Part shown: piece by piece, positions 28,666 to 36,483 of the stretch
How positions within the stretch are numbered: position 1 is the first letter of the stretch
Layout of the letters: each line of letters opens with the position of its first letter
Source of the DNA: an uncultured SAR324 cluster bacterium
Lineage (GTDB): Bacteria > SAR324 > NAC60-12
Direction of reading: 5' to 3'
Length of the DNA stretch: 64,000 bases
NCBI GenBank assembly: GCA_902562015.1
Contig: CACERX010000004.1
Location: 1-64,000, forward strand
The notes under the pieces: generated by a model
What the model was told of the DNA's origin: nothing
Seen by the model: the letters and a program-made list of their open reading frames with translations, nothing else
Databases searched by the model: none
Program-made: the position numbers and the translations under genes

Positions 28666-29304
28666 CTAATTTTTCTCGCCGAATAAAAGTGTTGACTCCT
28701 CAAGAGATTTCGGAGGCGTTGTGAGCACTATTTCAACCCTACGATTTGTTTTACGGGCATTTATTAACTCGCTCCCCTTAAGCGGGGAGCCGTTTTTGTC
28801 TGTGTAGTTAACTTTGGGGCGGGTGTCAGCAAAGCCTACGATAGACATTGATTCTTCTGGATATTTTAATCGTTTTATCAGCATCGTTGCTATAACAGTA
28901 GCCCTTGCGGAACTCAGCTCCCAGTTACTCGGGAATTTTTTGCTACGTATAGGAACATTGTCGGTATGTCCTTCCACAGTCAATAGGTCCGACTTATGTT
29001 CGGGTATTTCGAGAATTTTTTTAAAAAGAGGAGAGAGTGCCTGGAAGGCGCCATTCTTAAGTATTGCATCACCCGATCGAAAGAGGAAATCCTGAGGAAG
29101 CGAAACTATGCAGCTAAGCTTTGTTGATCGAAGTTCATATTTTTTGAATTTCTCCTTGTTGTCATTCAGAAACATATCAAGATCACTGCAATTTTTAGGC
29201 TGAGTGGAAAGTGCGTTAATGAGTACAAAAAAACAGAACAGTAATGTCATCAAATCCGCAAAGGTAGTCACCCAGCCACCTTCAGAACTTCCACCTCTAC
29301 TCAT
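28666..29304 (-). CDS. motB: Flagellar stator protein MotB
   Basis: Stator subunit that couples ion flow to flagellar rotation and anchors the stator to peptidoglycan. The single membrane span is at about 11-33 (WVTTFADLMTLLFCFFVLIN) and carries the essential ion-binding Asp17. An OmpA-like peptidoglycan-binding domain follows (about 95-205) with TVEGHTDNVPI, NWELSSARA and NARKTNRRVEIVL. At 212 residues it is shorter than E. coli MotB (308), with a short linker. It follows motA with a 1-base gap, so the two form one transcription unit. Confidence 0.9.
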   Translation of the reverse strand: MSRGGSSEGGWVTTFADLMTLLFCFFVLINALSTQPKNCSDLDMFLNDNKEKFKKYELRSTKLSCIVSLPQDFLFRSGDAILKNGAFQALSPLFKKILEIPEHKSDLLTVEGHTDNVPIRSKKFPSNWELSSARATVIATMLIKRLKYPEESMSIVGFADTRPKVNYTDKNGSPLKGSELINARKTNRRVEIVLTTPPKSLEESTLLFGEKN

Positions 29305-29305
29305 C

Positions 29306-30274
29306 CTATAACCCTAATCCTTCTCCCATTGCGGCCTGTTCCTCCTGAATAACTTTCTTTCTCAATTTAGGGGGCAGGTAAATCACCAGATCTTTTTTGG
29401 CAGTCTCTGGAAGTTCTCTGCGTTTTAAGTAAAGTAAACCTTCACGTATCATTTCTAATAACAAAACTTGAGATTCCTTGAGCTGAAAACGTTTGGAGGC
29501 TATTGGTAAAAAAATAAGTTGTGAAATTAGTACTCCGTAAAGTGTGGTAATCATAGCTACAGCCATTCCCCCCATCAGGCCGGCAATGTCTGCCCCACCC
29601 TCCCCTCCAACGCTGCCTAGCATAAGGATCAGTCCAACTACTGTACCAATCATGCCAAAGGCTGGAGCCGCTCTGCCCATGAATTCAAGCATGTCTATTT
29701 CTTCAAAGGACCGGTAATTGTACATTTCAATTTCTGATCGGACTATCTCCTCAATCATTTCTTCCGTTACTAGATCAACAGCAATAAAATCTTGTAGCCA
29801 TGTTTGAAGATCTGTATTTTTTACTGAACTTATTTCTTCATCAGAAATTATCTCTTTATTTGCTCGTTTTTCGCACAAACCGATAATGGTATTATAGACT
29901 TCCAGGAAATCTTTGTCTGCTTTCCCTTTTATAAAAGCTTTCGCAATGAATAAAAATGCCCGCATTGCATCACCAAAGCGAAACGCAATAAGTGTGGCTG
30001 CATATGATCCTCCTAGAACTATAAGGAAAGATTTTAGATCTGCGAATCTGGAAACAGATCCAAGCCATGAATCCTGAAAATCTTTAAAAGAGGCTTTATG
30101 GTTACGCAGCTCCTCTGATGTAGCTTGGGTTGCTTTCAAAGTTTCAAGTCCAGTTTCAAATTCACGGAACATATACATGTAATAGTTGGAAAGGTGATCC
30201 GGCCAAACGATGCCGAAAAATACCAGCGCTGTTCCAAAGAGCATTCCAAAAATCGTTCCTAATTTGTCCAACAT
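29306..30274 (-). CDS. motA: Flagellar stator protein MotA (MotA/PomA type)
   Basis: Ion-channel subunit of the stator, with four predicted membrane segments. The conserved core is RAAPAFGMIGTVVGLILML (including the functional proline) and GMAVAMITTLYGVLISQL, then the IFLPIASK and LLEMIREGLL motifs. GMIGTVVGLILML followed by TTLYGVLISQLIFLPIA reads more like the sodium-type PomA/MotP branch than like E. coli MotA, but ion choice cannot be decided from this alone. At 322 residues it is longer than usual (about 250-295) because of a larger cytoplasmic segment around 100-175. It is paired with motB. No sigma-28 motif is seen upstream. Confidence 0.88.
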   Translation of the reverse strand: MLDKLGTIFGMLFGTALVFFGIVWPDHLSNYYMYMFREFETGLETLKATQATSEELRNHKASFKDFQDSWLGSVSRFADLKSFLIVLGGSYAATLIAFRFGDAMRAFLFIAKAFIKGKADKDFLEVYNTIIGLCEKRANKEIISDEEISSVKNTDLQTWLQDFIAVDLVTEEMIEEIVRSEIEMYNYRSFEEIDMLEFMGRAAPAFGMIGTVVGLILMLGSVGGEGGADIAGLMGGMAVAMITTLYGVLISQLIFLPIASKRFQLKESQVLLLEMIREGLLYLKRRELPETAKKDLVIYLPPKLRKKVIQEEQAAMGEGLGL

Positions 30275-30824
30275 GGAGTCCTTATTAGTTTTTGTTTAAA
30301 TAAAGAATAATTAATAATATCAGTAATTTAAATTAATTTACTCTGGCCTAAACCCGTTCTATCATCCAACAAAAATAAAAAATGTCAACTGTAGTAAAAT
30401 TATTAAAATTGTATAATAATTAATGAGCATTCTGCAGAACAATTTTTGGTCGGATTTAAGTTTTATTGATTATTCAGTGCATTCTGTATCAATAATTAAA
30501 GAATATCAACACAATTTCTTTTGCTATCCAAGCAATAAACAGATGATATGGATAATTGGTTTATAATCAATAAAAATATTTCAAAATGCAGGTGCTCTGT
30601 GAAGCAATTAAACTGTTAAACTTCTAAAATTTCTAATGCAAGTAGTTTTAAGAAGAAGTTAAAATGGAATGAAATCAAAATTCAAAAGAAGGAACAGCAA
30701 GGGTTTTCATGGATTTAGTAATTAAAACAAAACTGAATTTAGCTTATTTATGCTAATTAGAAAAATTTTGAACATGTTATAAAAGAATGTTCATAATATC
30801 AGATTTTTCTGAGAGGGGACTGCT
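30275..30824. promoter_or_regulatory. Divergent control region between motA and rlmE
   Basis: A 550-base AT-rich gap between divergent genes and the longest non-coding stretch in the window. No tRNA, open frame or riboswitch is apparent. Near its right end, GAACAT at 30770-30775 and ATGTTC at 30787-30792 form an inverted repeat with an 11-base spacer, about 33 bases before the rlmE start, where an operator could act. GAGG at 30813-30816 is the ribosome site that supports the GTG start of rlmE at 30825. Confidence 0.4.
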
Positions 30825-31415
30825 GTGAAAAAAATTAAGGATCATTATTTCCATAAGGCAAAAAAAGACGGATATGCTGCTCGATCTGTTTATAAAATTA
30901 AAGAAATTGATAATAAACATAGAATTATCCTTACAGGAAATAAAGTTTTAGATCTGGGATGCAGTCCAGGATCTTGGCTTCAGTATGCAAGCAGAAAAGT
31001 TGGGAATTCAGGACATGTTCTGGGAATTGACGTCCAACCAATTAAAATATCGTTGCCTTTAAATGTAAAAGTCATACAGGCAGATATATTTGAAATTACA
31101 AATGAGGAATTGCACATTAAAGCAGGAAAGCCTGATGTAATATTGAGTGACATGGCGCCAAAAACCAGCGGCATACGATTAACTGACGCACATCGATCTT
31201 TTGCATTAAATATAAAGGTTCTTAATATTGCAAATGAAATCTTACGTTTTGAAGGATCATTGATCGTTAAAACATTCCAGGGTATTTTGCTTGATGAGCT
31301 TTGTTCTGAATTTAAAAAAATGTTTGTTAAGGTAAAATTGTGTAAACCGAAAAGCTCAAGATCAGAAAGTGCTGAAATTTTCATTCTTGGAACGCATAAA
31401 AAAAGAACAATTTAA
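30825..31415 (+). CDS. rlmE: 23S rRNA 2'-O-methyltransferase RlmE (FtsJ)
   Basis: Methylates the 2'-OH of U2552 in the A loop of 23S rRNA. The SAM-binding motif is VLDLGCSPGSWLQYA. The catalytic K-D-K-E tetrad is visible as Lys in YKIKEI, Asp in VILSDMAPKTSG, Lys in LIVKTFQG and Glu in SSRSESAEIF. At 196 residues it is slightly shorter than E. coli RlmE. The GTG start is supported by a GAGGGG ribosome site 7-12 bases upstream. ftsH often follows this gene, but here a flagellin gene does. Confidence 0.93.
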   Translation: MKKIKDHYFHKAKKDGYAARSVYKIKEIDNKHRIILTGNKVLDLGCSPGSWLQYASRKVGNSGHVLGIDVQPIKISLPLNVKVIQADIFEITNEELHIKAGKPDVILSDMAPKTSGIRLTDAHRSFALNIKVLNIANEILRFEGSLIVKTFQGILLDELCSEFKKMFVKVKLCKPKSSRSESAEIFILGTHKKRTI

Positions 31416-31432
31416 AAAAACTTTTAATTTAC

Positions 31433-31459
31433 TAAAGATTTTTCTAAAAATGCCGAATA
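31433..31459 (+). promoter_or_regulatory. Sigma-28 (FliA) type promoter for flagellin
   Basis: TAAAGATT (31433-31440), an 11-base spacer, then GCCGAATA (31452-31459). The FliA consensus is TAAAGTTT-N11-GCCGATAA, so the -35 matches 7 of 8 bases, the spacing is exact, and the -10 keeps the diagnostic GCCGA. It lies about 90 bases upstream of the flagellin ATG and points toward it, as expected for a late flagellar gene. Confidence 0.75.
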
Positions 31460-31550
31460 ATTATTAAAGAATTTATGTATGTCAAGCCATAGAAATATTT
31501 TATATTGTAGTCAAAATTTCTTGAAAAGCTGAAAGAATAAACAATAGGCA

Positions 31551-33161
31551 ATGAAAATAAGACAAAATCCAGCATCATTAAATACATTGAGACATACCTC
31601 AAATCACTTCGATAAAGTGAAAGGTGGCATTGAGCGCCTTAGTTCTGGTGTAAAGATAAATCAGGGTGCGGATGGTCCAGCATCATTGATTGCTTCAGAA
31701 AGATTACGTGGACACATTGTTGGGCTAAAGCAGGTTTTTGACAATGCATCATCTACTGTAGCACTATTTCAAACTGCGGAAGGCGCTTTAAATGAAGTAA
31801 GCAATCTTTTAATTAAAATAAAACAGTTGACTGTACATGCTCAAAATGAGGCAACAAATAATTCAAAAATGCTTGCGGCTGATCAGCAGGAAATTGCAAA
31901 TCTACTTAACACAATTGACCGCATTTCAAAAAACACCGAGTTTGGTGGAAAAAGACTGCTAGATGGCAGTATGGGAACTAGTGGTACTGCTGTAGGAGAA
32001 TCACTGCAATTTGTTTCTGCCGAGGCGACTGCTCCTCCCTCACCAGAACAAGGATGGGAAGTAGACATACATCACGTTGCTACAAGAGCATATTTAGTTG
32101 GTTCTATACCCATTGATATGAACAATATTCGAAATGGGTTGCAGATAGTTTTAAATGAAGGTGGAAGAAACCTTGATTTTAATATAGATGAAAATCAGTT
32201 GGGAAAAGATATTCAGGAAATGATTAAAAATGCTGATCGATACCCACTGCGATTCCCTCCTGCCGAAATATCCTCACAAATTAGAAATTTAATTGTTCAT
32301 GCTTTGAATCAAAAAATTGTTGATAGCGGATTAGATTTGCACGCAAAAGTTACACCGGAAAATAAACTGCATATTAGGCATAACAAATTTGGTGATGCTA
32401 CATCTTTTGCCGCAGGAAGTTCAGTGGCAGGCATACTTTCTGACCAAGCAGACATTGCACAATCTGCTGTTTCTGGAAAAAATATTGAAGGGACAATTAA
32501 TAACGAAGTTGCATTGGGAGAAGGACAGTATTTAACAACACTTTTAGGAATGCAGGCTGGAGGTTTAAAGGTCAAATTTGATAAGGAAATTGGATTTAGG
32601 GAAATTCCTGTTCTGGATCATCATGGAATCCAGACAGGAACAAAATATATTGAAGTAAAAAATACGGATTTAGTTGGAAGCAAAGACAATCCGAAAATTG
32701 AAGGGTATGTTCATGTCTCTCAGAAGTCCAAAGAATTCCAAGTTGGACTTGACAAAAAATCTAATCCATCCTTTTCTTTAGCAAATGTACGCACAAACCT
32801 CATGGGAAACGACGTTAAGAATAAGAGTGGCTTTCGAAGTCTTGCTGATATTAATGTAACTTCACTGCAGGGGGCAAAAGACTCATCTATAATAGTAGAT
32901 AAAGTTATAGATCAAATCTCTGTCTACCGTGGTGAGATAGGATCATTTCAGAAAAACGCACTGGAGAGTAACCTAAACAGCCTGAAGGTTGCAGAACAGA
33001 ACATCACTCAAGCTGAGTCCACTATCCGTGATTCAGACATGGCAGCAGAAATGTCTGAACTTACCAAAGATAAAATTATGCTTCAGGCAAGCACTGCCAT
33101 GATTGCACAGGCCAATCAGGTTCCTGAAACAGTTTTGGAATTGATTCGAAATAACAGATGA
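31551..33161 (+). CDS. fliC: Flagellin
   Basis: Subunit of the flagellar filament. The N-terminal D0/D1 region is typical: NTLRHTSNHFDKVKGGIERL then SSGVKINQGADGPASLIAS, and later FQTAEGALNEVSNLL. The C-terminal D1/D0 region has QKNALESNLNSLKVAEQNIT, AESTIRDSDMAAEMSEL and QASTAMIAQANQVPETVLEL. Between them lies a ~300-residue variable region (about 150-450) that would form surface domains. At 536 residues it is medium-sized. FlgL, the hook-filament junction protein of the same fold, is less likely given the flagellin-type C-terminal tail. A sigma-28 type promoter precedes it. A weak ribosome site (TAGGC) lies before the ATG. Confidence 0.92.
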   Translation: MKIRQNPASLNTLRHTSNHFDKVKGGIERLSSGVKINQGADGPASLIASERLRGHIVGLKQVFDNASSTVALFQTAEGALNEVSNLLIKIKQLTVHAQNEATNNSKMLAADQQEIANLLNTIDRISKNTEFGGKRLLDGSMGTSGTAVGESLQFVSAEATAPPSPEQGWEVDIHHVATRAYLVGSIPIDMNNIRNGLQIVLNEGGRNLDFNIDENQLGKDIQEMIKNADRYPLRFPPAEISSQIRNLIVHALNQKIVDSGLDLHAKVTPENKLHIRHNKFGDATSFAAGSSVAGILSDQADIAQSAVSGKNIEGTINNEVALGEGQYLTTLLGMQAGGLKVKFDKEIGFREIPVLDHHGIQTGTKYIEVKNTDLVGSKDNPKIEGYVHVSQKSKEFQVGLDKKSNPSFSLANVRTNLMGNDVKNKSGFRSLADINVTSLQGAKDSSIIVDKVIDQISVYRGEIGSFQKNALESNLNSLKVAEQNITQAESTIRDSDMAAEMSELTKDKIMLQASTAMIAQANQVPETVLELIRNNR

Positions 33162-33252
33162 TAAAATAAAACAGAGTGCTTTAAACGTTATTAAGAAATA
33201 TAATTACCTTCCAATTTAAACAGACTTTTCATTTTTCAAACCCTAAAAAGAC

Positions 33253-33282
33253 TTGATGTTTACCCACCTTTAAGGCTAGGAT
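33253..33282 (+). promoter_or_regulatory. Possible sigma-70 promoter for the ABC/XDH operon
   Basis: TTGATG at 33253-33258 and TAGGAT at 33277-33282 are separated by 18 bases, about 85 bases before the ABC ATPase start. The -10 is only a partial match. I looked for a purine riboswitch or other known leader in the 204-base gap because of the operon's purine theme and saw none. Confidence 0.3.
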
Positions 33283-33365
33283 TACGTTACTTTAGCAGAA
33301 TATTTTTTGTATTAATTCATCATAATAGAGTCAGGAAACAATTCATTTCATCTGCAAAAATTAGC

Positions 33366-35009
33366 ATGGGCATGGCTAAAAACTTAAAGGCTGAAAAATT
33401 CCAAGATTTGCCACTGGAATTGAAAGGGATTACAAAACATTTTCCAGGAATAATAGCCAATGACAATGTTGAATTTACTTTGAGAGAGGGAGAAATTCAC
33501 ACCATTCTAGGAGAAAATGGTGCAGGTAAATCAACATTAATGAATATAATTGCGGGTCTTTATCCTGCTGATGCTGGTGAAATAAGGGTGTTTGGGGAAC
33601 TGGTTAATTTCACTAATCCTCGTAAAGCGATTGAGAAAAGTATCGGCATGGTTTTTCAGCATTTTATGTTGGTGCGCAATCATACTGTTGCAGAAAATAT
33701 TTTACTGGGTATGCGAGGTTTGGCTGCACTTGAATTAAAAAAAGTCCATCAGCAAATTAGGGAGATTAGTGAACGCTATGATTTATTTGTTGATCCGGAA
33801 AAGAAAATTCAGGAGCTATCTGTAGGAGAACAACAACGTGTTGAAATTGTTAAGATTCTTTTCAGAGGCGCTCGAATCTTGATTTTGGATGAACCCACGG
33901 CTGTATTAACACCTCAAGAATCCAAAGCATTATACGAAATCATGCAGAGAATGGCAGCTGAAAAACATTCTATCATTTTCATTACCCACAAAATGAAGGA
34001 GGTAATGGCTCTTTCTCATCGGATAACGGTCTTGAGCCGTGGTAAAGTCATGGCTACCCTAAATAGAGAAGATACTGATCCTGAAACATTGGCAGATTTG
34101 ATGATTGGTGGCCTAGATGAAAATGAATCTTTGAAAGCTCAGGAAATGCTTAAAGAAACTGAATTTGGTAAGCAAAAGAAAAATTTAACTAGTATCAAAG
34201 AAAAAAAACATAATTATGGGAAATTGACTATTGCTCTAAAAGAAATTCATGCACTCAATGATTTGGGACAACCAGCACTTAAGGGGGTTTCGCTCAATAT
34301 ACATGCTGGAGAAATTTTGGGTATGGCGGGTGTTTCAGGGAATGGCCAACCAGAGCTTGCAGATGTTTTGAGCGGCATGCGAATACCAAATCAAGGTTCA
34401 TATCAGTTTGAAGAAACTCCTATGGAAAAACCTAAAGTGAATGAAATGATTGACAGAGGTGTGGGTTACATTCCGGAAGACCGGAAAAGATTTGGCATTT
34501 CCTCAGGAATGTCCATTGCTTACAATTTTTTGCTTCGTGATTTCCGGAACCCCAATTTCAGTTCAAAGCAGTTGCTGAGGCTTAAAAATATCTTTGAATA
34601 TGGCAGTAGTAAAATGAAGGAATTTGATATTCGTGCACCATCAGAGAAGACTCCGGTGGGCCTGCTTTCTGGAGGAAATATGCAAAAAGTAATTCTTGCA
34701 CGTGAAATTTCCAGGCCACTGAAACTGCTGCTTGCATCTCAGCCTACCCGAGGACTTGATATTCACGCAACCAGTTTCATTCGCAAGCAAATATGCCAAG
34801 CACGCGATAAGGGGCTGGCTGTACTATGGATCTCAGAGGACCTTGATGAGTTGCTTATGGTTGCTGACCGTATTGCTGTTATTTTTGACGGTCGTATTGT
34901 TGGAATACTTTCTAAGAAGGAAGCTTCAATCAGTTTAATTGGTCAGATGATGACTGGGATGGAAAATAAAAATTTATCTAATCAAGTAAAAAAATTTGAT
35001 TATGCGTGA
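33366..35009 (+). CDS. Tandem ABC ATPase of a sugar/nucleoside importer (RbsA/YufO-like)
   Basis: Two fused ABC domains in 547 residues. The first has Walker A GENGAGKST, signature LSVGEQQRVEI and Walker B ILILDEPTAVL. The second has a degenerate Walker A (GVSGNGQPELADVL, no GKS/T) and signature LSGGNMQKVILAREI, as is usual for this family. MVFQHFMLVRNHTVAENILLG is typical of the BMP-type purine nucleoside importers. The permease and binding-protein genes that normally accompany it are absent; instead the next gene is the xanthine dehydrogenase small subunit, overlapping by 8 bases. Import of a purine base or nucleoside is therefore likely, but it is inferred from context. Confidence 0.85.
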   Translation: MGMAKNLKAEKFQDLPLELKGITKHFPGIIANDNVEFTLREGEIHTILGENGAGKSTLMNIIAGLYPADAGEIRVFGELVNFTNPRKAIEKSIGMVFQHFMLVRNHTVAENILLGMRGLAALELKKVHQQIREISERYDLFVDPEKKIQELSVGEQQRVEIVKILFRGARILILDEPTAVLTPQESKALYEIMQRMAAEKHSIIFITHKMKEVMALSHRITVLSRGKVMATLNREDTDPETLADLMIGGLDENESLKAQEMLKETEFGKQKKNLTSIKEKKHNYGKLTIALKEIHALNDLGQPALKGVSLNIHAGEILGMAGVSGNGQPELADVLSGMRIPNQGSYQFEETPMEKPKVNEMIDRGVGYIPEDRKRFGISSGMSIAYNFLLRDFRNPNFSSKQLLRLKNIFEYGSSKMKEFDIRAPSEKTPVGLLSGGNMQKVILAREISRPLKLLLASQPTRGLDIHATSFIRKQICQARDKGLAVLWISEDLDELLMVADRIAVIFDGRIVGILSKKEASISLIGQMMTGMENKNLSNQVKKFDYA

Positions 35010-36483
35010 CTACCTTTTGATATATGTAAACGGTCGTCGCCACAAGATTTCTGGTGAAAGATGCTTTCAATCACTTTCTGATTATTTGCGACAAGATCTT
35101 GGTTTAGTTGGTACAAAAGTGGTTTGTGCGGAAGGAGACTGTGGGTCTTGTACTGTATTAGTGGGACGTATTCGTGATGGAGAGCTTAAATTTGAGGGAC
35201 TCGACAGCTGTATTCAGTATCTTTACCAACTTGACTGTACACATGTGATAAGTGTTGAAGGTTTAAAACAGGGTAATCAAATTCACCCAGTTCAGCAGGC
35301 AATGGTAGATGCAATGGGATCGCAATGTGGGTATTGCACACCAGGGTTTGTAATGTCGATGGCAGCCATGTTGGAAACTAGGGAGTCTTTGACAAGACTA
35401 TCAGTACAGGACGGGTTGACTGGAAACTTGTGCCGTTGTACCGGTTATGAACAAATCATTGAAGCCGCACTATCTCTTCCAAAACTTAGTACAGTATCAT
35501 CAGAATTGAAGCTGCCTTCAAAAATTTTTGAGCAAAAATCAATTTTTGAAGATTTTAAAAAACATGCTTCAGAACCTTTACTTTGTGAGTATGTTCAAAA
35601 GTGGAACGGAGCAACAAATAGGGTAAGATTTTTCGTTCCTTGTAAAATAAAAGAAGCGATTGAATTTAAGCAAAGACACAAAAACGTTACAGTTGTTGCT
35701 GGAGGAACAGATATTTCTGTGCAAATCAACAAGCAGTATATCGAGCCAAAATGTGTAATGAGTCTGACGAATTTAAAAAAATTAGATTTTATTGAATTAA
35801 AAAACAGAAAAGTGAAAGTTGGATCTAGCGTGACATGGACAAAGCTTGCAGAATTCTGTCACCAACATCTACCTGAACTATCCGAGATAATCTCTTTATT
35901 TGCATCTAGGCAAATCAGGAATGCTGGGACTCTGGCAGGCAACATTGCTAATGCGTCGCCAATTGCGGATTCTCTTCCTTTTCTTCACGTGATTGATGCT
36001 GAAGTTGAGTTGTCAGGAGATAAGGGTAAAAGATGGATCAATATCAACAAGTTTTATCATGCCTATAAAAAAACTGAAATGAGGTCGACTGAACTGATTA
36101 CAAGCATACGCTGGAATCTTCCTGATCGCTCGGACATCCTGAAACTTTACAAAGTTTCTAAACGTAAGGACCTAGATATATCAACTTTTACTGCAGGGAT
36201 TCTGTTAAAAGTGAAACATGGTAAAATTAAAAAGGCACGCCTAGCATATGGCGGAGTTGGACCAATTGTACTTCGTTTGCCTGAAACAGAGAGGTTCATT
36301 GAGGACAAGCCTCTTATTAAATCAGTTTTCCAGCAAGCGGGCAGAATTGCTTCCAATGAAATTTCTCCAATTTCAGATGTCCGTGCTTCCACAAGTTATC
36401 GTTCACTCTTGTCAGAAAATATTTTGATCAAGTTCTTTCATGAGTGTTGTGAAAACTACCGTACCAAAAAAGAGGCTGCATGA
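35002..36483 (+). CDS. xdhA: Xanthine dehydrogenase small subunit (2Fe-2S and FAD)
   Basis: Electron-transfer subunit of a molybdenum hydroxylase. The N-terminal ferredoxin domain binds one 2Fe-2S cluster (CAEGDCGSCTVLV). The second cluster domain has CGYCTPGF and TGNLCRCTGYEQI. A FAD-binding domain follows from about 195 (VAGGTDISVQIN, RNAGTLAGNIANASPIADS) with a CO-dehydrogenase flavoprotein C-terminal domain. At about 493 residues this matches XdhA of proteobacteria. I chose ATG 35002 (MRDYLLIYVNG) over a TTG six bases upstream. It overlaps the ABC gene by 8 bases and the large subunit by 4, so all three are coupled. Confidence 0.93.
   Translation: MRDYLLIYVNGRRHKISGERCFQSLSDYLRQDLGLVGTKVVCAEGDCGSCTVLVGRIRDGELKFEGLDSCIQYLYQLDCTHVISVEGLKQGNQIHPVQQAMVDAMGSQCGYCTPGFVMSMAAMLETRESLTRLSVQDGLTGNLCRCTGYEQIIEAALSLPKLSTVSSELKLPSKIFEQKSIFEDFKKHASEPLLCEYVQKWNGATNRVRFFVPCKIKEAIEFKQRHKNVTVVAGGTDISVQINKQYIEPKCVMSLTNLKKLDFIELKNRKVKVGSSVTWTKLAEFCHQHLPELSEIISLFASRQIRNAGTLAGNIANASPIADSLPFLHVIDAEVELSGDKGKRWININKFYHAYKKTEMRSTELITSIRWNLPDRSDILKLYKVSKRKDLDISTFTAGILLKVKHGKIKKARLAYGGVGPIVLRLPETERFIEDKPLIKSVFQQAGRIASNEISPISDVRASTSYRSLLSENILIKFFHECCENYRTKKEAA

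Noticed and set aside
33162..33365. Possible purine or molybdenum-cofactor riboswitch before the ABC/XDH operon
   Set aside because: None of the conserved loop sequences of those riboswitches could be found on the coding strand.
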